A stretch of DNA of 64,000 nt from Boswellia sacra (lineage: Eukaryota; Streptophyta; Magnoliopsida; Sapindales; Burseraceae). The translations under genes and the position numbers were made by a program. The DNA lies in NCBI GenBank assembly GCA_013180625.2, contig SNVD02012231.1, forward strand, positions 1 through 64,000, in the 5' to 3' direction. This document shows, in pieces, positions 1 to 11,664 of this stretch (within the stretch, counting starts at the first letter, position 1; each line of letters opens with the position of its first letter). Below the pieces are notes generated by a model, which was given only the letters and a program-made list of their open reading frames with translations, was not told the DNA's origin and did not search any database.

Positions 1-1106
1 GGACTAATTCCCAAACTTGATTTCTCTCAAATTGGTTCAATTCTTCTTGCATAGCCAAAATCCAACTTTCGTCATTTTCGGCTTCTTAAAAGATTTTGGT
101 TCAAATTGAGAGACAAAAGCAAAATGATTACAAAAGTTCTTAAAAGAAGATCTAGTTTTCATACCTTGTGATGGTTCACCAATAATGAGATCTTTAGGGT
201 GAGTTTTTGCATACCTCCATTCCTTTGGCAATTCTTGGGAAGAATCATTTACTTCCACAAGCTTTTCTTGTTGAAGTTGTAATTCATCTTGGCTCTTTTC
301 ATCAAGTCTTGATTCCTTGATTTGCCTTTCTTCCTCAACAATATCATCTTCTAAATTCTTTGAAGAAATAACATTAGTTTTATCAAATTCAACATGCATA
401 GATTCTTCAATAGTAAGAGTCTTTTTGTTAAAAACTCTATATGCTTTACTATGGTTGGAGTAGCCAACAAAAATTCCAACATTGGCTTTTGCATCAAATT
501 TTTCAAGGTTATCCTTGGTGTTTAAAATAAAACATTTACATCCAAAAACTTTAAAAAATCCAATGTGGGGTTTTCTTCCTTTCCAAAGTTCATAAGGAGT
601 TTTCTTTATTAAAGCTCTAATATGGACTCTATTGATTATAAAGCATGCAGTATTAACGGCTTCGGCCCAAAAATATTTTGGCAAATTATTTTCAAGTAAC
701 ATGGTCTTAGCCATTTCTTGGATAGTCCTATTTTTCCTTTCAACAACACCATTTTGTTGTAGAGTTCTAGGTGAGGAAAAATTATATGTTCAAAACCATT
801 TTCATCACAAAGATTTTCAAATGCAACATTGTCTACTTCACCACCATGATCACTCCTAATGGACACAATAGAATACCCTTTTTGATTTTGAACTTTTTTC
901 GCAAATTTTGAAAAAGCTTGTATGGTCTCATTTTTAGTATTCAAGAATAATACCCAAGTGAATCTTGAATAATCATCCATAATAACAAAAACATAATACT
1001 TTCCACCAAGGCTTTGAGTTCTTGATGGTCCAAATAAATCCAAATGAAATAATTGTAGAGGTTTATTTGTTGAAATAAATTTATTTTGTTTAAAAGAAGT
1101 TCTCAC
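1..1106 (-). pseudogene. copia A integrase and start of reverse transcriptase
   Basis: The rve integrase core lies at 1106-636, with the first catalytic Asp in HLDLFGP and the second in IRSDHGGE. Where copia elements normally read TPQQNGVVERKNR (third catalytic residue, Glu), the frame is garbled (YNKMVLLKGKIG), so a frameshift removes the Glu region. A second frame at 714-37 carries the integrase C-terminal part (PKYFWAEAVNTACFIINR, then GCKCF and GIFVGYS). Near position 60 the frame shifts again into WILAMQEELNQFERNQVWEL, the canonical start of the copia RT domain (RVT_2). The rest of RT is off the window. Confidence 0.9.
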
Positions 1107-1174
1107 TTGTTTTCCAAATTGACAAGCATCACAAATTTTATCCTTTTCAAATTTTATTTTTGGAAGACCATCAA

Positions 1175-1990
1175 CTAAATCATTTTTAGAATTTTTGAAA
1201 TTGTGTCCATGCTAGCATGACCTAACCTTCTATGCCATAACCAAGCATCATCATTAACAAAGAAACAAATTTCTACATGATCATTAACATCAATATCAAT
1301 TGTATAAATATTACCACATCTATTACCAACAAATAATTTCTTATTGTTACTAACATCCGTAATCACACATCTATTAGGCTCAAAAGCAACAAAATACCCC
1401 TTATCACACAATTGACTAATGCTAATCAAATCATGTTTCAAACCATGAACAAGCAAACCATCTTTAATAATAGGTGAAGAAGGGTTACCAATATCACCAT
1501 GTCCGATTACCCTTCCTTTGGCATTATCACCGAAGGTCACATATCCTCTTTTCTTCATGATTAATCTTGAGAACTTGGAGGCATCTCCGGTCATATGCCT
1601 TGAGCATCCACTATCTAAGTACCACTTGTGTTTGTCACTTTGTCTCTACAATCAACATTCAAGGAGTAACTTTTTGGTACCCAAAAGTTCTTGGGTCCTT
1701 GGGGGTTAGTTATGGTACGTTTTGGAACCCATATTTGTTTCAAATTAGGATTTTTCTTAATATAGCAAGAATGCACTTTGTGTCCTTTTCTTCCACAATA
1801 AGTACATGAATGATTAGGATTATTCCTAGAAGATGCATGAGCAAAATAATTTTCAAAATTTTGATTTTTATGAGTTTTAATCCTAAAACCTCTTTTATCA
1901 AAACACACTTTGGTTTGGAACATAGAAGTCAAGTTTTTGTGCTTTTGGCTAAAAACTATCAAAAAAAACAAAAAATTTAATTATTGGTTT
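1175..1990 (-). pseudogene. copia A second zinc knuckle, protease tail and GAG-pre-integrase
   Basis: The frame at 1971-1615 holds a CCHC-like motif, CTYCGRKGHKVHSC, followed by a basic linker with repeated WVPK. The frame at 1594-1175 starts after the protease active site with a beta-rich stretch (GDNAKGRVIGHGDIG) and ends in the HHCC zinc-binding start of integrase (WLWHRRLGHAS). The residues that should carry the protease DSG lie near the frame break at about 1600 and are not seen in one continuous frame. In the parent element this would be an internal part of one gag-pol polyprotein. Confidence 0.82.
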
Positions 1991-2288
1991 TTTTTTTTTT
2001 CCCTTTTTAAAGTCATTATTTTCCTTTTTCAAAAATAGCATTTTGTTTTCTCCAATTTATCAAAATCCTTTTGTTTTAAAATGTCATTTTCAGTTTTTAA
2101 TAAATGTATTTGACTTTCCAAACTTTCAAAATCTTTTGCTTTAAAATTTCATTTTCATTTTCTAAAGCTTCATTTATTTCTACCACCTCTTCTAATTGAG
2201 ATAACATGATTTTTGACTTCTTTTTGAAAGCATTAATTTTTGAATTTTGCTTATCAACTTGCACATATAAATTTTGGAATACTTCAAG
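1991..2288 (-). other. copia A gag C-terminal linker, degenerate
   Basis: AT-rich sequence with poly-T/poly-A runs joins the gag zinc knuckle to the second knuckle. The minus strand reads as broken Lys/Asn/Glu-rich coiled-coil-like codons. No intact frame or separate element was seen. Confidence 0.5.
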
Positions 2289-3381
2289 TCATTCATCATA
2301 TGAAAGTTTAGGATCATAGTTTAGAATACTTACCTCATCTTCACTTAAAGCCATAAAGCACATGTTTGCCACTTCGCAATCTTCTTCTTCGGTGGAGCTA
2401 GCTTCACTATCATCCCAATTTGTGGCTTTCATTGCTTTGGATTTCTTATTTTGACTCTTGAAGTAAGGATAATCCATCTTTACATGTCCCGATTTCTTGC
2501 ATTCATAGCAAATGACTTGATCATTTTTCTTATCTTGCTTTGAGCTTTGCCCTTTGTACTTCCTTCTAGAATTCTTCTTGAATCCTTGGTTTCTTCTAAT
2601 CATCCTTTTTAGCTTTCTTGTGATGAATGCAAGATCTTCATCATCTCCTTTGTCATCGAAGTCATCTTTTTCTTTCGTTGAAGATTTGAAAGCGATATTT
2701 TTCTTTTTCTTGAAATCTTCTTCATTCTCCTTCAAGGTGATTTCATGAGTCATGAGAGAACCCAGAAGTTCTTCTAATGGGAGTTTGGTGAGGTCCTTTG
2801 CTTCTTGAATTGCCGTCACCTTTGGCTCCCAAGATTTTGGTAGACACCTAAGAATCTTTCTCACCATTTCAACATTAGATAAGATTTACCAAGAGATTTC
2901 AAACTATTAATAATATCCGTAAATCTAGTAAACATTTCAGAAATTGATTCATCCGATTTTATCTTAAAAAGCTCATCACTATGAACTAGCATACTAATTT
3001 GGATTCTTTAACTTGACTAGTTCCTTCATGAGTTAATTCAAGTGTGTGCCATATTTCTTGTGCCGTAGAACAAGTAGATATTCTATTAAACTCATTTCTA
3101 TCTAGAGCACAATATAACACATTCATAGCTTTAGCATTCAAACTCAATTTTTTTTTATCATCGTCACTAAACTCTTTAGGTTCTTTAAGTATGCATTCCC
3201 CATTTTCAATTTTGGTAGGAACAAAAGGTCCTTCCAAAACAATAGATCACAAATCATAATCAAAAGATTTCAAGAAAATAATCATTCTAGTTTTCCAATA
3301 AGAGTAATCACTTCCATTAAAAAATGGAGGTCTAGAGATAGAAAGTCCCTAAACATATGAAGTTGAATTAAAAGTTGCCAT
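2289..3381 (-). pseudogene. copia A gag (UBN2-type) pseudogene
   Basis: The start is placed at the ATG at 3381 because it opens the typical copia gag N-terminus (MATFNSTSY) about 40 bp inside the primer site. An in-frame stop follows soon after, at a position usually Gln, so this is a TAG mutation. The frame 3237-2986 carries the first UBN2 half (Ala-rich helix, then STAQEIWHTL). The frame 2867-2289 carries the second half (MVRKILRCLP.SWEPKVTAI) and a zinc knuckle, CYECKKSGHVKMDYP, whose last Cys has become Tyr. At least two frame breaks separate the pieces. Gag would form the virus-like particle and bind element RNA. Confidence 0.88.
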
Positions 3382-3422
3382 AGCTCAAAAATCGATTAAG
3401 ATTTAAAAAATTGAGCAACCTT

Positions 3423-3434
3423 GCTCTGATACCA
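3423..3434 (-). other. copia A primer binding site (initiator tRNA-Met)
   Basis: The minus strand reads TGGTATCAGAGC, the classic plant copia primer site for initiator methionine tRNA. It lies two bases inside the LTR end, which fixes the LTR boundary and the element's orientation. Confidence 0.95.
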
Positions 3435-3754
3435 CTTGTTGACCAGGTATGGCAACCCAAGAGGGGGGGTGAATTGGGTTTTTATTTATCAAAACGGATT
3501 TAGAAAACTTTTCTTGAAAGATGAAAATTATTTAAATCTTTCTTTGAGAACAAAGGTGAAGAAGATGAAAATAGAATGCAATCAAGAGAATGACAATAAA
3601 GAACAATCACAAGTGCAAGTAAATATAAAGAGATAGGGATAGAAAGAGTGCAAACTCAATTTACGTGGTTCGGCAAACCTTGCCTACGTCCACGGGCTCC
3701 TAGCTCCACGAGCTAAGCTTTCCACTAAGTTGTAGAAATCTTTACAAATTGCTT

Positions 3755-4078
3755 GATGAACAACCTCACCAAGACTTTTTTCTTCAAACCTTGATAACAC
3801 CACACCAAGAGTTCTTCTTGATGAACAACCTCACTAAGGCAACTTTCTTCAACCCTTAATAACACCACACCAAGAGTTCTTCTTGATGAACAACCTCACC
3901 AAGGCAACTTCCTTCAACCCTTGATAAAACCACACCAAGAGTTCTTCTTGATGAACAACCTCACCAAGGAAACTTCCTTCAACCCTTGATAACACCACAC
4001 CAAGAGTTCTTCTTGATGAACAACATCACCAAGGAAACTTCCTTCAACTCTTGATAACACACAACAAGAGTTCTCTCA
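3755..4078 (-). repeat. 5 x 65-bp tandem repeat in R/U5 of copia A LTR
   Basis: Unit starts at 3755, 3820, 3885, 3950 and 4015, each exactly 65 bp apart and beginning GATGAACAACCTCACCAAGG. The copies differ at a few bases each, and the last is slightly shortened. They lie downstream of the TATA box, so they would be part of the element's RNA leader. Confidence 0.95.
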
Positions 4079-4380
4079 AGGATAACTATTATCCTTTACA
4101 ATAATATCTCACTCTCACCACAATACAAGAACAAAGATAATTTTTTACAACAAAAGTATAACTCTCTTCAAAGAGTAGATAAATAATATAAAAGCTCTCT
4201 AGACTTGATATTTCTCTTGCTTTTTGCTTGATAAAATGCTTCTCTTGCTCTCCTGAATGCATGGGAGAATGGCTCCTTTTATAGGCAAATGAGATGAACT
4301 TAATCAAGTGAAGACACCAACTCCAAATTTTCTGCCCACCATAAAAAACCGTAATTTTTTCTGCCATTTTTGTCAATGTT

Positions 4381-5095
4381 CTGTTTGAAATTTGAAAATC
4401 TGAAAAACATAAAAGATTTGCATGTTTGAATAATATTTCCAACGCATCAAGAATCAAGTCATTTGGATATCTGTAGCTCAAGATATGGCCAAAAAACCAT
4501 TCAGTGCTCATGTGACTTGATTTTTCTTTCTTGTGTCAGTCCACCAAATTGAATGATAATTCTGTAAGCCTTCCGTTTGAAATTTGAATTTCTTCAAAAC
4601 ATAAACGATCTGCATATTTGAATAATCTTTCCAAAACATTAAGAATCAAAGCATTTGGATATCTCTATCTTAAGATATGGCCAAAACACTATTCGGTGCT
4701 CATGTGAGTTGATTTTTCTTCTTTGTGTCAGTCTACCGAATTGCATGTCAAATATGTCGGCCTTCTGTTTGAAATTTGAATTTTTTCAAAACATATGAAA
4801 TGTTCTCCATTAAGTCATCTTTCTAATTCCACAAGAATCAAGTCATTTTGATTTTTCTAGCTCAAGATGTGTCCAAAGGAGTATTCAATGCTCATGTCAA
4901 CTGCTTCCATTTGTCTTTCAACTTGCATGATGATTTGGACAACCTTGCACTTCAAATTTGAATTTCATTAAAACATATGAAATGTTATAAATTGAGTAAG
5001 CTTTCCAAAGCTTAAGAATCACATCATTTGGATATTTGTAGAGATATATATGACCAATTGATTGAACATTGCTCATGTGTCACATTCCTTGAGTC
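4381..5095 (-). repeat. about 4 x 190-bp diverged tandem repeat in U3 of copia A LTR
   Basis: Unit starts, marked by the shared TTTGAAATTTGAA stretch, fall at about 4381, 4573, 4765 and 4948, giving spacings of 192, 192 and about 183 bp. Each unit repeats the order GAATCAAGTCATTTGGATAT, AAGATATGGCCAAA, GCTCATGTGA. Divergence is much higher than in the 65-bp array, so this array is older. It sits upstream of the TATA box, where enhancer repeats are typical. Confidence 0.88.
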
Positions 5096-5294
5096 AATCC
5101 TTGTTCTTAAACTTTGGTGCCTTTAACATGTAGTCTTCTCCTTAGCTTCAACACTTCATTTTAATAAGCCTCTTCTTGATTTTAAAATTATTTCAATGAT
5201 CTTACTCTTGCACATAAATAAACATGTTAGTAAATCTCAATTAATCAATATGTATTGTTATCATCAAAATTATCATGTAGCCTTAGGGCTAACA

Positions 5295-5901
5295 CAAAAT
5301 ACCAAGCACAATAGATATATCAAACTATAATAAGCAAACAAGCAAAGAAAAATAAATAGAGATGGAACACCAAGATCTATAGTGTGGTTCAATTCAAGTT
5401 GAACCTACATCCACTAAGAAGACTACAGAAGGATTTTTCATTGTGAAGAAAACAAGACTACAAGGTTTACAATACTCTCTCACACTAAGAGAACTCTCTT
5501 TTCTTAGCGTCCCTCATTTCTCGAGAAACCCTAGAAGAGTATGTTCTGTTCACTCTCTCAAAATAACAAAACACACTTTCAATAGAGTCCTAGTCGTGTA
5601 CAGTAACCGCCACTGGCATCACAGCACAATGCACCTTACACAGAAGTGCCATATCTCTGCCTGAACACATCCATGTGTCCTCCATGATTGCATAGCGGTG
5701 CAACTTGCCTTGCGTGGGGTGCAAGGCCTCTGTTCGAAAGCAGATCATTCTATCTCTGTTGTTACGCAGTGTCACAACAAACCTTGCATAAGAGTGCAAG
5801 TTTTCTACCAAACTTGCACAGGAGCGTGAGTCTCATGGTGCAAGAGTGTGAGTCACCAGGTCTAACACCGAATTCAATAGGATTTGTGAGCCAAAACTAA
5901 C
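5295..5901 (-). repeat. copia B 3' LTR, outer end truncated
   Basis: It aligns with 21611-22223: both hold the run from ATACCAAG through TTCAATTCAAGTTGAACCTA to GAGCCAAAACTAACA. The 5' LTR has about 45 more bases at its outer end (from TGTTGTGG at 21568), and these are missing here because the LTR of copia A begins at 5294. The inner end is 5901, next to GATGGAGCTT read on the minus strand as a poor polypurine tract. Confidence 0.88.
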
Positions 5902-5959
5902 AAAGCTCCATCTGGGATCTCAAATCCTCCATCTTCATAACACACTGCAGTCTCCCCTT

Positions 5960-7520
5960 AATAGAACATCATTAACAAACCTCATCCTGGACTTTTAACA
6001 AATTCAAACAATTCAAGAACTTATTTGATGGTACTACCTTCATAGCCATGTCCACTATATTATCTTTTGTTGAAATCTTCTCCACTTTTACAAGTCCTTT
6101 TGCTACAACGTAACATCGCGAACAAAATACAACCTCACATCAAGGTGCTTAGTACGCTTATGATACATGTGATTCCTCATTAGATGTATGCACTTTGACT
6201 ATTACAAAATACAGTCATGGACTTTTGTGACACCCTAAGTTCAGCTACCAAGCCCATTAACCACAAAGCTTCCTTTATAGCTTTAGTAACAATTATATAC
6301 TCATACTCTATAGTTGATAAAGCAACAATGGATTGCAACTGAGCTTTTCAACTAATACATCCTCCATCAAATGTGAACACGCAGCCCATTTGCATCCTCC
6401 TTATATCAAGATCTCTAGGATAATCTGCATCAACAAAGCCCTTTAGAATTGTTCCTTCTTGTTATATTTTCTAAACATCAATCCTCTATTGATTGATCCT
6501 TTTAAGTATCTCAGCAACCATTTTACTACTTCCATATGAACCTTACCTGGATTCGACATAAATCTGCTGACAACTGATACAGCCTGCATAATATATGGAC
6601 GAGTGCACACCATTAAGTACATGACACTCCTAGTTGCATTTGCATATGGAATCCTATCCACATGAAGTTCCTCTTCATCTATCTTGGTACACTGATTACA
6701 TGAGAGCCTAAAATATGTTGCCAATGCTACACTAACATCCTTTGCATCACCCATATTAAATTGATGTAAGACTTTTTCAAGATAGTTCTTCTGAGACAAC
6801 AAAAGTGTACCTTTGTCTCTAGCTCTATGAATGTCCTTCCCTAATATCCTCTTAGCCTACCTCAAGTCCTTCATGTCAAACTTTGTCTACAACAATTCCT
6901 TCAAGTCTTGAATTTTTTAGATTTCCTTGCTGGCTATGAGCATATCATCAACATACAAGAGTGAGTAGATCATATCCAAACATGTAGTCCCTCTATAGTA
7001 AGCACAATTGAACTCCTTGAGAAACCCTTGCTTACAATGAATGTATCAAACCCCAAATACCATTGTCTTGGACTTTTCTTTAAACCATGCAATGATATCT
7101 TCAACAAACAAACACAATGTTCTTTACCCAGAAGTTCAAATCCTTCAAGCTGGTTCATATAGATCTTCTTTTCTAACTCACCATGCAGGAAGGCAAATTG
7201 ACATCCATCTGCTTAAGTTCAAGATCAAAAAAGGCCGCAAGGTATAGAAGGACCCTAATCGATGTGTGTTTTACTATCGGAGAAAATATGTCATTGTAAT
7301 CAATCCCCTCATACTGTGTAAAACCCTTAGCCACTAGCCTAGCCTTGTATCTAGGCTTCTCACCTGACAACCTTCCTTACATTTGAATATCCATTTATAA
7401 CCAACAAGCGTTTGATTTTCGAGATTCTCTACAATCTCCCATGTCTTATTCTTTATCAAAGATTTAATCTCCTCTAACATTACTTCTTTCCACTAGATGG
7501 ACTCATCATAACTCATAGCC
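5960..7520 (-). pseudogene. copia B reverse transcriptase and RNase H
   Basis: The RT start frame at 7370-7173 shows RYKARLVAKGFTQ and FDLELKQMDV, both diagnostic of the copia RVT_2 domain. The frame at 7158-6970 carries the next part (LKKSPRQWY). The catalytic YVDDM box is intact at 6955-6941. The frame at 6802-6443 carries the RT tail and connection (KNYLEKVLHQFNMGDAK.., GSVMYLMVCTRPY-like). RNase H continues in broken frames and ends near 5960 with a KHIDVR / TKDN motif pair. Several frameshifts and stops make it non-functional. Confidence 0.88.
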
Positions 7521-7925
7521 TCAAGGTATGTAAGTGGCTTATTTCCATTAATCACATCAGCCGTATTTAATGCATAAGCCATACAGTCAAAATACCATAT
7601 GTTTCTAAGTAAGCTGTAGTACTCATAGCTTTTGCCCATAACTCTTTTCCCAATTCTGCATTAGAGAGCATGCACCTATCTCTCTCCATAAAGTCCTATT
7701 CATCTTCTTAGATAAGCCATTTTGTTGAGGAGTATGTCTAACTGTTTTATGCCTCACAATCTTATGGTCTTTACAATAAGAATCAAACTTACGACTAAAA
7801 AACTCAAGCCCATTATCTGTCTTATGTTTCTTTACCTTTTACCAATACAAGTTTCTACAAGTTTTTTCTACTATCTAAATTTTTCAAAAGCTTCATTCTC
7901 ATGTTTCAACAAGTAAATCCACACC
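7521..7925 (-). pseudogene. copia B integrase, C-terminal half of core
   Basis: On the minus strand the broken frame reads VWIYLLKHENEAFEKF, then a TDNGLEF motif with the second catalytic Asp, then PQQNGLSKKMNRTL around 7740-7690. In the last motif the usual catalytic Glu (VERKNR) reads as Lys in KK. The sequence before VWIY, which should hold the first Asp, is missing and is replaced by the unrelated segment 7926-8840. Confidence 0.82.
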
Positions 7926-8840
7926 TTTAATTGCTTCTGTTCTTTTCCCCCAAGAGTGTGGTCCGACGGAAAACAAAAGTCGTCAGTATCAAGTGATATG
8001 TAAATTGGGGGGCCAAAGCTGCTACCCTGACTTATTTAGTGATAGGCACCGTTCCGTCATGTTCACGGGATGAGCCGTATCTTACTTGCTAGGGACAATT
8101 CGCTGGTAAGAAAATAGTAACATGTGTTGGGCAAATTGACTCAGCCTTAGGTGTCATCCTTGAAAACTGGTATAGGGGGCCCATATAGAGAGTAGATAGC
8201 GAAAACAGGAGCTTCTAACAGTGGATCTGCAATATAGGAATATGCATAAACTGTACCTCAAAAGAGTAAATAATCTTGCTGATGATTCTAATGTTGGCAA
8301 TCTTGAACAACATGCTACGGATCCTGAATTGGCCATTACTAAGGAAGTAAGAGAGCATGGATCACAAACTGTTTTCCCTTTGCTTTCTGGCATAAAGTGA
8401 TTCACTAAAACCCGTGTTGTTCTTCCCCCCATTCCTTCATTAGTTTATCAAATCCTCCATCTTTCCATGACATGGCTGAAGCATTCAGTTGTTCATTAGA
8501 TACTGATACTTTTTTCAAATTTCCCCTGCCTTCCACCGAATATAAAATTACAGCTACCTTGCCTCAAGACAGATTCAAGTAATCAGTTTTTGCTTTACAG
8601 TTCGAATGGTTAAGGTAGGTCCAAGATGGCTCCATACACGATTGATCTTTCCACACTTTTGCGTCTTTCTTCCTCCAGGCTGAAATTGATGGATAGAATG
8701 ATTCGCTGGATCCTGTATATTGATTTGTGTGTAGTATGTCAGACTAGTCAGGAGCAAAAAATGTGCATACTCCATGATGGATCCCGTATTTTGTTGCGTT
8801 TCCTTTTCGTTTGTTTCGAGAAATATATCGATTAATTCTG
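7926..8840 (+). other. unrelated ~0.9-kb segment replacing part of copia B integrase
   Basis: Copia B integrase stops being recognisable at about 8840 and resumes at about 7925. The sequence between is not copia-like and is visibly richer in G and C (for example around 7960-8130). On the plus strand 8200-8400 holds an open stretch with protein-like composition (QYRNMHKLYLKRVNNLADD) that ends in TGA. I do not recognise the product. The strongest alternatives are organelle DNA, captured host-gene sequence, or filler DNA from break repair. About 180 bp of integrase core is lost at the junction. Strand is given for the open stretch only. Confidence 0.55.
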
Positions 8841-9420
8841 ATTCTTTCTTTTTCTATTCCCAAAGATATAGTGCTCGTAAAACTCAAATTTACTCACTTG
8901 ATCACCATACAACAACCCTTGATTGATTCGTTCCTTCAAACCTCTCTAACTAATATGACTAAGCCTTTGATGCCAAAGCTTGGTTGTGACCCTATCATAT
9001 GCCTCTCCAACTACTAGTTCACAGATTAAAACTTCTCCTTCCAACACATACGAGCCATTATCAATCTTGGCTTTTATGACAACCAGTGCTCCCTTTATCA
9101 CATGTGACATATCGGACAATGCATTGTACTGACAACCTATTTTATCCAACGTTCCTAAGAAAGTCAAGTTCCTCTTTAACCTAGGAACATGCCTCACTTC
9201 CTTCAAAATTTGAACAATCCCATCAAACATCTTAAATTTGATACAACCGATTCCCACCACATCACAAGCTATATTATTCCTTATTAGAACTTTTCCCCTA
9301 TCAAATTAATGATAAGAAGTGAAAAATTCTCTCCTAGGACACATGTGGAATGTGCAGCCTAAATCAAGAATCTACTCACCATCAAAACTCATGTCTGACA
9401 TTGTCAAAACTTATGCACCT
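8841..9420 (-). pseudogene. copia B protease and GAG-pre-integrase
   Basis: The minus strand near 9390-9340 reads ILDLGCTFHMCPR after an in-frame stop, so the protease active triplet is DLG instead of the DSG typical of copia. The frame 9260-8946 continues with VRHVPRLKRNLTFLGTLD and the HHCC start of integrase, LWHQRLSHIS. The second half of the HHCC domain (EHYIFG, where Cys is expected in place of Tyr) runs to about 8840. Both domains are inactivated by substitutions. Confidence 0.85.
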
Positions 9421-10166
9421 TCACATAGTTTTACATTGATGCCATAACTGCATCACCATCCACAACTTCTTTCTCCTTTTCGTTCTTCTAATTAGGATAG
9501 ACACGCCTAAAGTGACCCTCCTTTTTATAGTGAAAACATCTCTTCCCTTGCTAGTATTTCGACTTTGATCTCGACTTGCCTTTGCCCCTTTCCTCTTTTT
9601 TCTTAGATCTACCCCTCGCTATCAAACTCTCCTGATTATTTTTTATTTTTCTCTCAATCCTAATCTCAAAGCCCGAAGTACATCATCCAGATCATGACTA
9701 TCTCTACCATATATAATAGCAGATTTAACCTCCCTGAAATCATCTAATAAAGAGTTCAAGAGAATAACTGTCTGGTTTTTATTACTAATTTTCTCATTAA
9801 CATTAGCAAGATCAACCACAATCTTTTTAAAGTCATCAAGATTATCTTCTAGTGCCTTAGATGGGTCCATCTTAAACCTATACTATTGCTCTTTAAGATA
9901 AATCTTATTAGACAAAGATTTTGTCTTCTACAAAGATTCGAGTTTTAGCCAAACCTTTGTCGCAATATCCTCTCCACCAATTTTTCATAGAACTTTATCT
10001 ATTAGGTAGAGTATGAGAGTGCTATAGGCTGTCTCCATGATACCATCTTTCTTCTTCTCAGATGGATCTTCCTTTAGGGTAATTTTTCCTACAAGAGCCT
10101 TTACACACTTTTACTACACAAAAATCACCCTCATCTTCTTCTTCCAAAGACCAAAGTCACTCTTGC
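9421..10166 (-). pseudogene. copia B gag, larger part
   Basis: The frame 9870-9643 is typical UBN2 gag (VILLNSLLDDFREVKSAI). A zinc knuckle follows near 9550-9500, but it reads CFHYKKEGHFRRVYP, with two Cys changed to Tyr. The 5' part continues in broken frames to 10166, where gypsy element D begins. The missing first 13 codons lie across D at 21493-21457. Confidence 0.85.
10162..10166 (+). other. target site duplication CTTGC, left copy
   Basis: CTTGC directly precedes the LTR start of element D. The identical 5-mer directly follows its right LTR at 21452-21456. Five bases is the normal duplication length for gypsy elements. Confidence 0.95.
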
Positions 10167-11533
10167 TGATGAACACTTAAATATGCATGTTTAATAAGAG
10201 TTTAGTTCATCATATTCATTAATAGTGTCATTAAATTCCTCAACTTAAGCATATTTGTAGCATTTACATCTTTGGAATTAATTTCTCTTAATTTTGGTTT
10301 TGTTACAGGTTCGGTAAAATGGGCATAACTCTCTATTTATAAATCAGAATGGTGCAATTCTTAATGTTTTGGAAAGCTGATTTAATTGTCTACAAGATTA
10401 CATTTCACAAGCATCATCAAATTCGGGCTCTTAGTGGACCAAAATTGGGCTTGAACTGAACCCATCTACAGTCTCGGCCCAGTCTGACCAGGCTTCAGTA
10501 TTTGGATCGTATCTCTCAAAATACGTATCCAAATTGTGCAAATCAATATGTTCTAGAAAGCTGAGAGAAATATCTACAACTTTCATGAAGAGTGTGATTG
10601 AAATTCACAACATTTCGATGTCAAAATTGATGGTCAAAGTCGGTGCCTAATGATCCCAATTGTCAAAGATATTTACAACTAATATTTGACAATTATGCCC
10701 TTGTAATTTGACAAGTTTGCCCCTGGATGTATCTATAAATAGAGGTGCCTTGTGACCCATTAGGGCATCTTGGCCTTGGCTGGAACATTTTGGCTTTGGC
10801 TAGGATCTTGTATTGTGTTTTGTGTGTTTATGTTATTAATGAATTTCCTTTTTCTTGCATTTTATTTTCTTTCTATTATAATGTTCTTCTAATTTCTCTT
10901 TTGCTAAGGTGAAAGGGTGAAACCCTTGATATGAGAATAAGGATTCTCTAACCCTTAATATGTGCTTAATAATCTTAATCTTATAATGTTTATTCAATAT
11001 GATTTATATTTAATTTCTTAATCAATCTTGACACCACTCGTAAAGTGGAGGTCTTGATCCATTGTCGACAATCCTTGGCACATCAAATGCTTGGATCCTT
11101 TCTAGATGATGTATGGTTCTTCCTTACCGACACGAATCTAGTTAGGAACCTTGATTTGTTGTAGACATATGATGATTGGCACATTGGATGCTTGAACCCA
11201 TTTACAAGAAGTGGTATAAATATTGGTAATGAAACAAATATAATTCATATAACTAAAATGGGTTAATTATCCTTATTTGAAATATCAAGGGCGGATCCCC
11301 GAACCTTAGCTTTCATTATTATTGTGTTAATTCCTTTTACTTGGCATTTTAATTTATTCTTATCTATTGTTGATATTATCTTGTCACCTCTTTGAATCAT
11401 CCATATCACATTTGCTTAGCTTATAATTTGTAACGCTTAAATTCCCTTCCTCGTGGATCGACCTCCGGTCTCACCGGGTTTATTACTTCGACACTCCTAT
11501 ACTTGGGAGACAATCCTATTTTCGGATGTGTCA
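10167..11533 (+). repeat. element D 5' LTR, 1367 bp
   Basis: It starts TGATGAAC and ends GGATGTGTCA, so TG...CA. A TATA box, TATAAATA, lies at 10734-10741 and would drive genomic RNA. It is nearly identical to 20088-21451 and, reversed, to the LTRs of C. Unlike C it lacks the roughly 160-bp block with GGTGGTATAACC-type motifs. Confidence 0.95.
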
Positions 11534-11539
11534 AGTTTT

Positions 11540-11556
11540 TGGCGCCATTGCCGGGG
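11540..11556 (+). other. element D primer binding site (tRNA-Asp)
   Basis: TGGCGCCATTGCCGGGG begins seven bases after the LTR. It matches the complement of the 3' end of plant tRNA-Asp (TGGCGCCGTTGCCGGGG) with one mismatch. This primer site is typical of Athila. Confidence 0.9.
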
Positions 11557-11664
11557 AAGGTAAAAAATTGGCGTGCAAAATTGTAAGTATTCTCTTTTCC
11601 CATTTCTATTTTTATTTTTTTTTGTGTATTCATCTTTTGCTCTCTTTTCTTCTCTCTTTCTTGC

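Larger units (their letters stand above)
1..5294 (-). mobile_element. Ty1/copia retrotransposon A, left part outside window
   Basis: Read on the minus strand the order is LTR (5294-3437), initiator-Met primer site, gag, protease and GAG-pre-integrase, integrase core, then the first residues of reverse transcriptase at the window edge. Integrase before RT defines Ty1/copia. RT, RNase H and the 3' LTR lie beyond position 1. The frames carry stops and frameshifts, so the copy is dead. Its LTR abuts a truncated LTR of copia B, which shows that A inserted into B and is the younger of the two. Confidence 0.93.
3437..5294 (-). repeat. copia A 5' LTR, 1858 bp
   Basis: The plus strand begins TGTTGACC next to the primer site and ends GGGCTAACA, so the LTR has TG...CA ends. 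A TATA box reads TATAAAAG on the minus strand at 4283-4276. That divides the LTR into an upstream U3 (5294-4284), which holds diverged repeats of about 190 bp, and a transcribed R/U5 part (4275-3437), which holds five 65-bp repeats. There is no coding content. Tandem arrays on both sides of the promoter are unusual. Confidence 0.9.

Noticed and set aside
3755..4078. Possible CRISPR-like array
   Set aside because: Units are contiguous 65-bp repeats without unique spacers, inside a plant LTR.
8590..8640. tRNA-like GTTCGAATGG
   Set aside because: No cloverleaf could be built around it.
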